Assembly (NCBI GenBank): GCA_043789035.1
Contig: JAYWIG010000111.1
Location: 1-57,124, forward strand
Length of the DNA stretch: 57,124 bases
Source of the DNA: JAYWIG01 sp043789035
GTDB lineage: Bacteria > Pseudomonadota > Gammaproteobacteria > Burkholderiales > Burkholderiaceae_E
Direction: 5' to 3'
Below the pieces are notes generated by a model. That model worked only from the letters and a program-made list of their open reading frames with translations, was not told the origin of the DNA and did no database searches. The position numbers and the translations under genes are program-made. Position 1 is the stretch's first letter. Each line of letters starts with the position of its first letter. This document shows positions 8,596 to 17,470 of the stretch, piece by piece.

Positions 8596-9900
8596 TCAAA
8601 ATAGGCGGCTGGAATCTTCGCCAAGCTCTCTAAGCAATTCCGGAATGCGAGCTCGAAATTGAAAAAAACCTTTGGTAGCATGGGGCCACGCTAATTGATC
8701 CCATTCACTCAACACCGGCTGCATTGGAATGCCTTGAATGTGTAGTTTCTTGGCAGGCTCAGTTAACGCATCTCGGGTGGGGCCGACGGGAATCCACGCG
8801 TGCACGATGGGCGAGTTAGCAAACACCTGATGACCATCCAGCTGTTTGGCTAAATGCGCTGGGCTGGCGCATTCAATGATTTGCTGATCTTTTAATTGCC
8901 AGCGCTCTTTTAACCGCTTGGTCGCATCACTAAGTGCCCCGTCGTTGAACGTAGTGGCGACCCGTCCCATTTCGTTGGTACTTCGCGTACTCGCACTATT
9001 GAGCACAATAAGGCCTGCCAACTCATCTTGCACCAGCCAATCGTCGGGTGATAGATCTTCGTCATGCAGCAGCAGCCAAGAACGCGTATCGACACCTTTT
9101 GCTTTGATAGTCGCAGTGCTCACGGGTTTTGATTGGAAATTTGCTCGACTAGGGGCCACTAAATGATCACTTGATTTTGGGTTAACTGATTCTGTTTTGG
9201 GTTGGGCTGATTCGTCGAGCTGGCCCCTGGGATTAAAGCGCTGGTTGGTATAGCGTGCGATGTTGTCTGCTCGAGCCAGATAATGTTTTCCTACTGTGTG
9301 TAAACCTGCGACCCATCGCCACGATAAGGTGTTTGATGCCGCATCAGCATCGCACAGATGCCGCATAAAAAAATCGGCACCGCTTGCCCACGGTAAATTC
9401 AAAGTAAAAATCCAAATGCTTGCGAACCACATTCGAGTGTGGTTATGCAGGTAGCCGGTGGCCATCAGTTCTTCAACCCAAGCGTCGAAACATTCAATTC
9501 CGGTTACCCCTCGCGATGCTTGGTTGATGGCTTTTGCGGTTCCAGGATTTAATGCAACGGCGTTGTCACGTTCGTGTATGTAGCGATGCCACACTTCTGG
9601 GCGATGTTCTAACCAACCTTTCCAATAAGTGCGCCAGCATACTTCTTGAATGAATTTTTCGGCCGATGTGGGAGTTTCGCGGATCAAAGTTGCACGAAGC
9701 ACTTGGGTTTCCAGCAACATTCGATGCCGAATGTAAGGTGATAGATGGGAAACGGAATAGGTGTTCGACGCGTTTGGTTTTTGGTCTGGGCCAAAGTCGG
9801 TATTGCGGTTCTGTTCGTACTTTGCACCGGCGTTCCCGCCATCAATGAAGTGTTTTAAAGCGGATAAACCTGCAGCTTTGGTGGGGTCGAAGTTTTTCAT
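8596..9900 (-). CDS. Photolyase/cryptochrome-like flavoprotein with the FAD domain at the N-terminus
   Basis: A 434-residue member of the cryptochrome/photolyase superfamily, expected to bind FAD and possibly repair DNA using light. The first 225 residues are the helical FAD-binding domain: SHLSPYIRHRMLLE, KFIQEVCWRTYWKGWLEHRP, GYLHNHTRMWFASIWIFTL, then ASNTLSWRWVAGLHTVGKHY. A charged linker follows. The last 170 residues (from about SWLLLHDEDLSPDDW) look like an alpha/beta domain ending FFQFRARIPELLREL. In classic photolyases the alpha/beta antenna domain comes first, so the order here is reversed. I chose the ATG at 9900; the open frame also has a TTG six codons earlier. The gene sits inside the IS91-flanked segment, with an unrecognised gene immediately downstream. 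Confidence 0.8.
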   Translation of the reverse strand: MKNFDPTKAAGLSALKHFIDGGNAGAKYEQNRNTDFGPDQKPNASNTYSVSHLSPYIRHRMLLETQVLRATLIRETPTSAEKFIQEVCWRTYWKGWLEHRPEVWHRYIHERDNAVALNPGTAKAINQASRGVTGIECFDAWVEELMATGYLHNHTRMWFASIWIFTLNLPWASGADFFMRHLCDADAASNTLSWRWVAGLHTVGKHYLARADNIARYTNQRFNPRGQLDESAQPKTESVNPKSSDHLVAPSRANFQSKPVSTATIKAKGVDTRSWLLLHDEDLSPDDWLVQDELAGLIVLNSASTRSTNEMGRVATTFNDGALSDATKRLKERWQLKDQQIIECASPAHLAKQLDGHQVFANSPIVHAWIPVGPTRDALTEPAKKLHIQGIPMQPVLSEWDQLAWPHATKGFFQFRARIPELLRELGEDSSRLF

Positions 9901-10048
9901 CAAAGCGAGTGTATACAACGGCTGCTTACGTGCGGGTTAATGTCCGTCAAAAGGGCTGTGGAATGATGGACTTGCTGCCTTTACGTTGTCTTGATTGAAG
10001 CAACCTTCCCCTTGGCAATTTCAATAGGCAATAACAAGTAAGGCAGGG

Positions 10049-10669
10049 GCGCAATATGCCACTGGCTCAAGTTTGCCGCGTTATGTGAAGGACGAGTTCG
10101 ATGCGTTTCTGGAATGCGGAATACAAGATCAGCTCTTAAGGTTTTCTGGCAAACGGCGCGGGTTGTGCCTTTCGTGTGGTGCGGCAGCGAACCTGAACAA
10201 TCAGCACCAACCGACCAAGAGCTGCAATTGTTACTACGCGCCATTATCACCAGCATAATGAAACGCTTGGTACGCCAAGGCGTGACGGTACCAAGCATCA
10301 TGTGATGTCGCCGTTGGAGTTCATGTAAAGGCTAGCAGGCGACCCGAACACGGTCGGCCAATGCGCTTGGGTTGAGCCCAACTATTGAAGCGGGTGTTTA
10401 ATCTAGATTCAACCCATTGCGCGCACTGTGGGGGTGATTTGAGAATCGTTGCAGCGATTCTGCCGCGCCAAGCAATAGAGAAGATCTTGAATCACCTCGT
10501 AACAACTTACTATTTCAGCCTAGATAGTCTGGCTGCGAAGGCGGCCACGTGGAATGTGAATCGGAGTCGATTGAAACGGATTGTCAGCGATACTTTTTTG
10601 CTTCGAAGGCCCGTTCAGCAATGGAAGTTTGATTTCCATAAAGCTCGGCCAAGTCGGAGTCGAGCATGA
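10049..10669 (+). mobile_element. IS91-family transposase remnant, copy 2 (N-terminal, middle and C-terminal pieces)
   Basis: Pieces of one transposase appear in order but in different frames. First comes an N-terminal zinc-domain piece, SSLPRYVKDEFDAFLECGI (about 10067-10125), then GKRRGLCLSCGAA, matching the family's CKRRGFCPSCGAR. A middle piece PTDQELQLLLRAIITSIMKR (about 10208-10267) is followed by RRDGT and MSPLEFM (10280-10325), and finally a tail piece RVFNLDSTHCAHCGGDLRIV (about 10389-10448). Large internal stretches are deleted, including the catalytic tyrosine region and the RYITRP segment kept in copy 1. The surviving parts of the two copies have different deletions, so they decayed independently after insertion in the same orientation. 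Confidence 0.8.
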
Positions 10670-10791
10670 CGCGCTGATCACGTAGTAAGTGGATTTGGCT
10701 ACCTATGACTGAATGTGCTGGCGCATTTTGCTTGAGTCCTGTCATTTCATGCTCTCTGGCACAGCGTTAGTTCGCCTCGATTGGTTATCGT

Positions 10792-11229
10792 TCAGGGTTT
10801 AACCACAGCATCCCTAACCACCGTATTCAACACAATCGATGTCGAAGTCTCCCCTAAATCGCAAAACTTGCTAATCACCGCGTCCAGGTGCGCAACATCT
10901 TTCACGGTGATCTCCACCTGCCAACTATCCTCTCCTGTCACGTTGTGCGCGTTACGAACTTCGGGGGTTTTTTCTAGCAGTTTTTTGACTTTGTTGTAGT
11001 CGCTGCGGCCTATGCGCACCATAGCTCGAATGCCGAAGCCTAGCTTTTCGGTATTCACTTTGGCGTGGTAACCAGTGATGATGCCAGCCGCTTCGAGTTT
11101 TCTGACTCGCTCAGTAACTGCAGGTTGGCTGAGTTTGATCTGACGACTTAGTTCGGCCATCGTGAGCCTAGCATCGTTTTGAAGCAACACGAGTATGCGA
11201 TTATCGTAGTGATCGAGTTCCATAGTCAT
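10792..11229 (-). CDS. Lrp/AsnC family transcriptional regulator
   Basis: A protein of 145 residues with the full Lrp/AsnC architecture: an N-terminal winged helix-turn-helix (about 8-60, with LTMAELSRQIKLSQPAVTER as the helix-turn-helix) and a C-terminal RAM effector domain (about 68-140). Regulators of this family sense amino acids or related small molecules. It is transcribed divergently from a DMT-family exporter, with about 100 bp between the starts. An amino-acid-responsive regulator controlling an adjacent exporter is a common arrangement, so the exporter is the likely target. Two ATGs (11229 and 11223) are possible starts, differing by two codons. Confidence 0.93.
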   Translation of the reverse strand: MTMELDHYDNRILVLLQNDARLTMAELSRQIKLSQPAVTERVRKLEAAGIITGYHAKVNTEKLGFGIRAMVRIGRSDYNKVKKLLEKTPEVRNAHNVTGEDSWQVEITVKDVAHLDAVISKFCDLGETSTSIVLNTVVRDAVVKP

Positions 11230-11333
11230 TTATAAAGTATTCCACAATAAAAACGTTAGTTATTAAAGCGATGAATGGACTTTTCCGTTAAATGCCTATT
11301 TTGATAGTGAACGCGATTTTCTACAATATCTTG

Positions 11334-12248
11334 ATGACAAACACCGTTTCCACTTCTGCAACCTCTCAACCTCCACGCAAACTTTCTACCTTGGTCTTGG
11401 CCTGTCTGTTGGCCACATGGGTAGTGTGGGGTTCAACTTATCTAGCGATCAAGTTCGCACTTATTAGCTTACCGCCGTTTATTCAAATGGGCAGCCGCTT
11501 TATCGTTGCCGGGGCGCTACTGCTGGGATGGATGAAATGGCGTGGCGCAACAATGCCTACTTTCATTGAGTGGCGTAACGCTTTAGTTGTCGGTACCTTG
11601 ATGCTTGGTATTGGGATGGGTGGCGTTGCCTATTCCGAACAAACGGTCGCTTCAGGATTAGTTGTCAGCTTCATTGCAGTGCAACCCATGTGGCAGGCGC
11701 TTTTACAAAGTATATGGAAGGTGTACCCAGCAAAATTTGAAATTTTGGGCATTATTGTCGGTGCAATTGGCGTCAGCATGCTTGTTCAAGGCCAAGGGTT
11801 TGGTGCGTCGACACAAGGTTTAATCGCTATTACGTTAGCCATTATTTGTTGGGGTTTAGGTAGCGTCTTGTCGCAGCGGGTGACGCCATTAGCTAAAGGG
11901 GCTACGGGGTTTGCCAGCGAGATGTTGATGGGTGGGGTAGTTTTGCTTGGTATGTCTGCCATTGCCGGGGAAACTATTAAGACGCCCATTGACTCAAAAG
12001 CATTTATCGCTTGGGTGTACCTGGTAGTGTTCGGTTCTCTGGTCGCGTTTAACGCTTATATGGTTCTACTCGAAAAGGCCTCGCCAGCATTGGCGACGAG
12101 CTACAGCTTTGTAAATCCCATCATTGCGCTTGCACTTGGCGTTTGGTTTGCCAACGAAATCATTACGAAATGGGAATGGTTAAGTGCGTTTGTGATCGTG
12201 TTGGGCGTAGTCATGATTGTGTTTGCGAACATAAAAAAACAGCGCTGA
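11334..12248 (+). CDS. DMT-superfamily EamA-type exporter
   Basis: Inner-membrane protein of about 304 residues with ten hydrophobic spans and two EamA halves. The first half begins WVVWGSTYLAIKFAL, a typical EamA opening, and the second half ends FANEIITKWEWLSAFVIVLG. Members export amino acids or other small metabolites. I use the ATG at 11334 (MTNTVST); an ATG at 11292 would add 14 residues (MPILIVNAIFYNIL) that are not typical. The stop codon at 12246-12248 lies inside the hairpin that acts as terminator for the opposite-strand gene. The divergent Lrp regulator is its probable controller. Substrate unknown. Confidence 0.9.
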   Translation: MTNTVSTSATSQPPRKLSTLVLACLLATWVVWGSTYLAIKFALISLPPFIQMGSRFIVAGALLLGWMKWRGATMPTFIEWRNALVVGTLMLGIGMGGVAYSEQTVASGLVVSFIAVQPMWQALLQSIWKVYPAKFEILGIIVGAIGVSMLVQGQGFGASTQGLIAITLAIICWGLGSVLSQRVTPLAKGATGFASEMLMGGVVLLGMSAIAGETIKTPIDSKAFIAWVYLVVFGSLVAFNAYMVLLEKASPALATSYSFVNPIIALALGVWFANEIITKWEWLSAFVIVLGVVMIVFANIKKQR

Positions 12249-12269
12249 GTGTTTAAACTCAGCGCTGTT
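12238..12269 (-). terminator. Rho-independent terminator for the acyl-CoA synthetase gene
   Basis: Perfect 12-bp arms AACAGCGCTGAG (12238-12249) and CTCAGCGCTGTT (12258-12269) surround an 8-bp loop. Read on the minus strand, the hairpin is followed by a run of T residues (TTTTTTTAT). It lies 33 bp past the synthetase stop. In the plus direction there is only CTTAAAT after the stem, so termination of the exporter from the other side would be weaker. Confidence 0.88.
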
Positions 12270-12301
12270 CTTAAATACAAATTTCAGAAAACTCCGGGGA
12301 C

Positions 12302-13984
12302 TTAACCTTCCCAAATCACCGATGATTTACTGCGTGACCATTTCTCAAAATTCGAACCGTAAGCATCTTCGATTTTGTTGCGCTTGATCTTGAAGGTTGG
12401 TGTGATGAAGCCATTCTCAACTGTCCAGTTGTCTTTCACCACGATGAACGAGCTAAGCTGCTCATGCGGGTCGAGCTTATCATTCACGCCTTTTAAGAAA
12501 CCGCTTAAATCTGCTTCAAGCGCTTGCTTTTGATCTGCTGATTTAATGGCCTCGACGCCTAATGGCGAGAGCATTAACAAGCCCAATGGTTGGCCAAGGT
12601 TGGCACCAACTACCGCGCAGGCTTCGACCATGGAATTCATCACGAGCTTGTCTTCAATCGGGGCAGGTGCTACGTACTTACCCTTTGATGTTTTGAAGAG
12701 ATCTTTCACGCGACCGGTGATGCTTAGGTTACCTTGTGAATCGATAGAGCCTTTGTCACCTGTCTTTAACCAGCCGTCTTCAGTAAGCGCGTCTTTTGAT
12801 AGTTCGGGCTCTTTGTAATAGCCCAACATCAGCCACGGCGCACGCATTTGAATCTCAGACGTATTCGGTGCTAAGCGAGTTTCAACACCCTCATAGGCCT
12901 GGCCGACCGAACCAGGTCTTAGTTCGCCAGGCATCACTGCATGTGATACGGCGCAGTTCTCGGTCATGCCATAAGCTTCAACAATTCGTAAACCGAACTT
13001 GTCATACCAATGCAGCAACTCAGGTGGCATTGGTGCGGCACCGCCAACAGCTAAGCGGCACTGGTCAAGTCCTAAGCCAGTGAGTACTTTCTTTTTGATG
13101 ATGCCCCGAATGATCGGGATGCTTAACAAGCGATCAAGCTTTTTCTGAGGGAGCTTGCCATTAATGGTCTGCTTAAATTTCACCCAAAGGCGAGGTACAG
13201 AGAAAAACACGGTCGGTTTTGCGCGATTAAGGTCTTTAGCAAAAGTGTCTAAAGACTCCGCAAAATAAAGCCTCATACCTACGGCTAATGAGCCTTGTTC
13301 AACCAAAATCCGTTCTGCAACGTGAGCGAGAGGCAGGTAGGACAACATGCGGTCATTCGATGTTAAGCCGACTCGCGATACGCCACTTTGAATAGCTGCT
13401 GCAAAGCCATCGAAATTGTGCATTACGCCTTTTGGCATGCCGGTGGTGCCGGATGTATAAATAATCGTGCACAAGTCGGTGCCTTCGCGAACAGGTTTAC
13501 CCGCAACCGGTGCAGTTTTGGCAACAATATCATCCCACGTCGGATAATTATTTTTTGGGGACAGCGGGTAGCTGATGCGCGGTAAATCAGCCGGTACGCC
13601 TGGCGCCATCATTTCCCAATCGTCGAGCTTTCCGACGAATACGAGTTTTGATTCGCTATGGTCGAGAATTTGCCGAACAGTTTCAGCCGCTAGTGTTGGG
13701 TAGAGGGGTACAGATACGTACCCAGCCATCCAAATCGCAATGTCCGACATGACCCATTGGGCGCAATTCTTCGAGAGAATGGCGATTTTCGAACCAGCTG
13801 GCCAACCAAAGGACTGTAGATGAGCTGCCATGCGGGCAGATTCGTCGAAGGTCTGTTGCCATGTGTATTCTTTGACAACATCGCCGCCCATAGGCTGCAC
13901 CATGTAAACACTGTTAGGCGTTTTTTCAACATATTGATAAAAACGTTGAAGTGGCAAATGCTCGGGGCCAATCTTAAAGCTCAT
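12302..13984 (-). CDS. AMP-dependent acyl-CoA synthetase (long-chain fatty acid type)
   Basis: A 560-residue adenylate-forming enzyme that would activate a fatty acid to its CoA thioester at the inner face of the membrane, feeding beta-oxidation. The P-loop motif IIYTSGTTGMPKGVMHNF is complete, LPLAHVAERI follows it, and the core motif EAYGMTENCAVSHA and the hinge GDKGSIDSQGNLSITGRVKD are all in order. The C-terminal lysine region (FKIKRNKIE) is present. I chose the ATG at 13984 because GGAG lies six bases before it; the open frame itself begins at a TTG four codons upstream that is part of that ribosome binding site. A strong terminator follows the stop. Chain-length specificity cannot be assigned. 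Confidence 0.92.
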   Translation of the reverse strand: MSFKIGPEHLPLQRFYQYVEKTPNSVYMVQPMGGDVVKEYTWQQTFDESARMAAHLQSFGWPAGSKIAILSKNCAQWVMSDIAIWMAGYVSVPLYPTLAAETVRQILDHSESKLVFVGKLDDWEMMAPGVPADLPRISYPLSPKNNYPTWDDIVAKTAPVAGKPVREGTDLCTIIYTSGTTGMPKGVMHNFDGFAAAIQSGVSRVGLTSNDRMLSYLPLAHVAERILVEQGSLAVGMRLYFAESLDTFAKDLNRAKPTVFFSVPRLWVKFKQTINGKLPQKKLDRLLSIPIIRGIIKKKVLTGLGLDQCRLAVGGAAPMPPELLHWYDKFGLRIVEAYGMTENCAVSHAVMPGELRPGSVGQAYEGVETRLAPNTSEIQMRAPWLMLGYYKEPELSKDALTEDGWLKTGDKGSIDSQGNLSITGRVKDLFKTSKGKYVAPAPIEDKLVMNSMVEACAVVGANLGQPLGLLMLSPLGVEAIKSADQKQALEADLSGFLKGVNDKLDPHEQLSSFIVVKDNWTVENGFITPTFKIKRNKIEDAYGSNFEKWSRSKSSVIWEG

Positions 13985-14163
13985 ACAAGTCTCCAAATGA
14001 AGCGTTTAAACGCTTGCTGTTTTAAAAAAATCTTAATCATTATGTAACCAAACTTCATAGATTGTTTTCAAAGGCGAAGCGAAAAGCAAGTTATGCGTAA
14101 AATTTCAGGGGTTAAGCGATTTTCGCACCCGATGCGTGCACCATCAAGGGCTGTTAGCGAACT

Positions 14164-14751
14164 ATGTATTTCAGGGCATCTGGCCAGCTCAAACTCGAAG
14201 AGTCCGTTTTGCACGGGGTTGAGTCTGGCGCCGAGTTGTTTTTAGTCGAAGGCGATTCCGCAGCGGCTTCCGTTTGTAGCTTGCGCAATAATCAGTTGCA
14301 AGCGGTGCTCGCTATGCAGGGTAAGCCCATGAATGCCATGAAGGCAACCTCTACAAAGGTCTATGAAAACGTACTTTTTCAGCGTTTGGCGAAAGCACTG
14401 GCCGTTGACTTGATTGATGAAGGCCCTCAAGTTGGCTTGGCTTTAACCGATAGGCTGGCGCAACTTCGATTCGCAAAAGTGATACTCCTGTTCGATCCTG
14501 ACGCCGACGGAATTCATTGCAACGCATTGATGCAGTTATTTTTCTATCGCTGGATGCGGCCTTTGCTAGAAGCTGGCCGAATCGAGGCCGTGCATTTTTC
14601 CCTCGATGAAATAAAAGCGTATCGTCCGCGAGGCTTAGGAAGTCTCGATCCCGAAAAATTGCGTGCCGAGTGCATTACCCCTGCAACTCGCCATACGCGT
14701 ACCATTACAACTTCATCGGCGCTGGCGGCTATTTCAGTCTTTGGCCGCTAA
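14164..14751 (+). CDS. Stand-alone Toprim protein related to GyrB/ParE
   Basis: A 195-residue protein that corresponds only to the Toprim and following segment of type II topoisomerase B subunits. It keeps the catalytic glutamate in AELFLVEGDSAAAS (Glu29), the acidic cluster FDPDADGIH (Asp111, 113, 115) and the downstream RPRGLGSLDPEKLRAECITP segment, which parallels RFKGLGEMNPxQL in ParE. There is no GHKL ATPase or transducer domain. An in-frame TAG at 14155 just upstream shows it does not continue into a longer gene here. It could be a dedicated small protein or an old duplicate cut down to one domain; the preserved metal ligands argue against simple decay. No strong ribosome binding site is seen. 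The MFS gene follows after 39 bp. Confidence 0.78.
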   Translation: MYFRASGQLKLEESVLHGVESGAELFLVEGDSAAASVCSLRNNQLQAVLAMQGKPMNAMKATSTKVYENVLFQRLAKALAVDLIDEGPQVGLALTDRLAQLRFAKVILLFDPDADGIHCNALMQLFFYRWMRPLLEAGRIEAVHFSLDEIKAYRPRGLGSLDPEKLRAECITPATRHTRTITTSSALAAISVFGR

Positions 14752-14790
14752 GTTTCTTTTTCGCTTTATCCCTTAAGGCTCATCGTCTCC

Positions 14791-16401
14791 GTGCTATCGC
14801 GTTTTTTTACAAGTTTGTTGAGCCAAGCGGCTCTAGTCCCGCTGCAACAAGTTGCTTTTCGCATGCTATGGACAGCTTGGTTGATCGCCAACGTCAGCAT
14901 GGCCATGAGTGATGTAGCCTCTGCATGGCTAATGACGACGATGACGACCAGCCCGATGATGGTGGCTTTGGTTCAGACGGCATCGACATTACCCGTATTC
15001 TTGATCGGTATTGGCAGCGGTGCGCTCGCAGATATTGTTGATAGGAGGCGCTATTTCGCCGCCACTCAGCTATGGGTTGCCTGTATCGGTATGCTGATCG
15101 CGATATTGGCGTTTTCCGGGCTACTAAACCCGCCCTTACTGTTATTGCTGACCTTCTTAAATGGTGTTGGCCTGGCACTGCGTTGGCCGGTATTCTCCGC
15201 AATCATTCCCGAAGTAGTTGGCCGCTCGAACTTACCGCAAGCACTTGCTTTAAGCGCGATTTCGATGAATTTGTCGCGAGTGGTTGGCCCCGTAGTTGCT
15301 GGTGCCTTGATCGCAGGCATAGGTGGCGGCGCTGTGTTTACGCTGAATGCAATCATGGCATTGGTGGCGTTTTATCTGATTATCCGATGGAAATCCACGC
15401 CCAAGAAAAGCCCGTTGCCCGGTGAGCGATTCTTCGGTGCAATGCGTGTGGGATTGCAACACGTTCGGCAATCGCCCCGCATGCGAGTGGTACTGATACG
15501 AATCTTCATGTACTTTTTCCAGTCGACTTGTCTGATGGCTTTCTTGCCCTTGGTCGCGAAAAGTTTAAGTCATGGCAAGTATGGCGACGGCCCTGGCATG
15601 TTCACGATTCTTCTTGCTTGCATGGGCGTGGGTGCGGTGGCAACTGCTTTAAGTTTTCCGTATTTTCGCGAACGTTATACGCGTGATGGTTTTGTTCGAT
15701 ACGGCACTTGGGGGCATGCGATTACTTCTGTGTTAATCGTTTTAGTCCCCGAGGTATGGGTTGTAATTCCCGCCATGATCTTGTTGGGCACTGCGTGGAT
15801 ATCGGCCGCTAATTCGCTGAGCCTATCGGCCCAAATGGCGCTACCGAATTGGGTACGTGCGCGAGGAATGTCGGTGTATCAAATGGCGCTTATGGGTGGC
15901 GCGGCGCTGGGCTCGCTGTTTTGGGGACAAGTCGCTGAGCACTCGTCGATTCAAATAGCGGTGATTGCGGCTGCTGCGTTAGGCGTTTTGTTTGTAACAT
16001 GTACACATTCAATGAGTGTTGACGGCGGAGAGGATGTTGATTTCACGCCAGTTCAATCTGCATCGATCGCCGAACCAGTCGTTGCGGTAGAGCCTGACGA
16101 TGGACCAGTGATGGTGACGGTTGAATATGAAGTCGACCCTTCCCGTGCCGCGGAGTTCAAAGCCCTGATGGAAGAAACTCGCCAAGCGAGACTGCGCTTA
16201 GGCGTATTGTCTTGGGAACTGCTACGAGATGCTGCCCATGAGGGTAGATACGTCGAGTATTTCTTAGATGAATCTTGGGTCGAGCACTTGCGCCGCCAAG
16301 AACGATTTACAGCGAGCGACGTGGAATTACGCGATCGTCGACTAGCATTTCAGCTCAGTGGTGAAGCGCCAAAAGTGAGTCGCTACATTGTTCAAACCTA
16401 A
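14791..16401 (+). CDS. MFS exporter of the MFS_3 family with C-terminal monooxygenase-like domain
   Basis: Inner-membrane protein of 536 residues. The first 410 or so form twelve hydrophobic spans of the MFS_3 type (MWTAW-like start, DVASAWLMTTMTTSPMMVAL and LADIVDRRRYFAATQ as the cytoplasmic loop). The last 100 residues (about 433-530), starting PVMVTVEYEVDPSRAAEFKA, resemble an antibiotic-biosynthesis-monooxygenase fold. This pairing is known in the family, which includes efflux proteins related to the enterobactin exporter EntS. The start is GTG with no strong ribosome binding site. The product may couple export of an aromatic or redox-active compound with binding of it, but the substrate is unknown. 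Confidence 0.88.
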   Translation: MLSRFFTSLLSQAALVPLQQVAFRMLWTAWLIANVSMAMSDVASAWLMTTMTTSPMMVALVQTASTLPVFLIGIGSGALADIVDRRRYFAATQLWVACIGMLIAILAFSGLLNPPLLLLLTFLNGVGLALRWPVFSAIIPEVVGRSNLPQALALSAISMNLSRVVGPVVAGALIAGIGGGAVFTLNAIMALVAFYLIIRWKSTPKKSPLPGERFFGAMRVGLQHVRQSPRMRVVLIRIFMYFFQSTCLMAFLPLVAKSLSHGKYGDGPGMFTILLACMGVGAVATALSFPYFRERYTRDGFVRYGTWGHAITSVLIVLVPEVWVVIPAMILLGTAWISAANSLSLSAQMALPNWVRARGMSVYQMALMGGAALGSLFWGQVAEHSSIQIAVIAAAALGVLFVTCTHSMSVDGGEDVDFTPVQSASIAEPVVAVEPDDGPVMVTVEYEVDPSRAAEFKALMEETRQARLRLGVLSWELLRDAAHEGRYVEYFLDESWVEHLRRQERFTASDVELRDRRLAFQLSGEAPKVSRYIVQT

Positions 16402-16414
16402 CGCAGAGACAACC

Positions 16415-17443
16415 GTGCAAACAAATCAACAAATTCACTTGGTAACGCGCCCTCAAGGTGAACCAACCGTCGACAATTTCAAGCTGGTTTTAGCGACTAT
16501 ACCGAGTTTGAAAGCGAATGAAGTGTTAGTTCGAAATCACTTTCTAAGCCTAGACCCGTACATGCGCGGACGCATGAATGACGGTAAAAATTATGCCCAA
16601 CCACAGCCGCTTAACGACGTGATGGTCGGCGGTACCGTCGGTGAAGTAGTGGCGTCAACTAGCGAACATTTCGCCGTTGGTGACAAGGTAGTTTGCGGTG
16701 GTGGCTGGCAAGAGTATGTGGTAATGCCCTTGGGTGAGAATGGCAAAGGCACTGGGGTGATTCGCAAGATCGGTGCTGCACCTATTCCGTTGTCGGCCTA
16801 CTTGGGTGCCGTTGGTATGCCAGGCGTTACTGCGTGGTATGGCTTAACTGAGATTATCAACATCAAAGCCGGTGAAACTCTTGTTGTGAGTGCTGCCAGT
16901 GGTGCCGTAGGAAGCGTGGTTGGCCAGTTAGCCAAATCCCGAGGCGCCAGAGCCGTTGGTATTGCTGGCGGCGCAGAAAAATGCGCGTATGTGGTTCATG
17001 AATTAGGTTTTGATGCTTGTGTTGATTACAAAGCCCACGGCGATGTTGCATCATTGCTCGCTGCTTTAAAAGTCGCTTGCCCCGCAGGTGTCGATGGCTA
17101 TTTTGAAAACGTCGGGGGTTTGGCCCTGAATGCCGTAGTTGCCCATTGCAATGCCTTTGCAAGAGTAGCCATGTGCGGCATGATTTCCGGCTACAACGGC
17201 GAGCCAATTCCCCTGAATTTCCCACAGCTTTTCTTAACGCAACGCATGAAGCTCGAAGGCTTTATCGTCAGCGAGCACATGGAAGTTTGGCCTCAAGCCT
17301 TAAAAGAATTAGGCAGCATGGTTGCTAGTGGCCAGTTGAAGTTCAAAGAAAGTATTTCGCAAGGTATTCAGAGCGCACCTGAGGCGTTTTTAGGCCTGCT
17401 CAAAGGCAAGAACTTCGGCAAACAGGTGGTGCGTTTGGTGTAA
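16415..17443 (+). CDS. NADP-dependent oxidoreductase, MDR family (CurA-like)
   Basis: Cytosolic medium-chain dehydrogenase/reductase of about 342 residues that lacks the zinc ligands and resembles leukotriene B4 dehydrogenase and CurA. It begins QIHLVTRPQGEPTVDNFKLV and has the PYMRGRMND segment, then the Rossmann nucleotide site VVSAASGAVGSVVGQLAK and the GIAGGAEKC stretch that usually selects NADPH. Members reduce alpha,beta-unsaturated ketones. I use the GTG at 16415, preceded by GAGAC; an in-frame TTG at 16388 would overlap the MFS gene. The two genes probably share a transcript. Substrate unknown. Confidence 0.92.
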   Translation: MQTNQQIHLVTRPQGEPTVDNFKLVLATIPSLKANEVLVRNHFLSLDPYMRGRMNDGKNYAQPQPLNDVMVGGTVGEVVASTSEHFAVGDKVVCGGGWQEYVVMPLGENGKGTGVIRKIGAAPIPLSAYLGAVGMPGVTAWYGLTEIINIKAGETLVVSAASGAVGSVVGQLAKSRGARAVGIAGGAEKCAYVVHELGFDACVDYKAHGDVASLLAALKVACPAGVDGYFENVGGLALNAVVAHCNAFARVAMCGMISGYNGEPIPLNFPQLFLTQRMKLEGFIVSEHMEVWPQALKELGSMVASGQLKFKESISQGIQSAPEAFLGLLKGKNFGKQVVRLV

Positions 17444-17470
17444 TGCCTCGGGTTACGTAGTGTCGCCAAT

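Noticed and set aside
8583..8681. N-terminal extension of the small gene at 8238
   Set aside because: This stretch is the photolyase-like gene's end read in another frame; the recognisable protein begins near the GTG at 8582.
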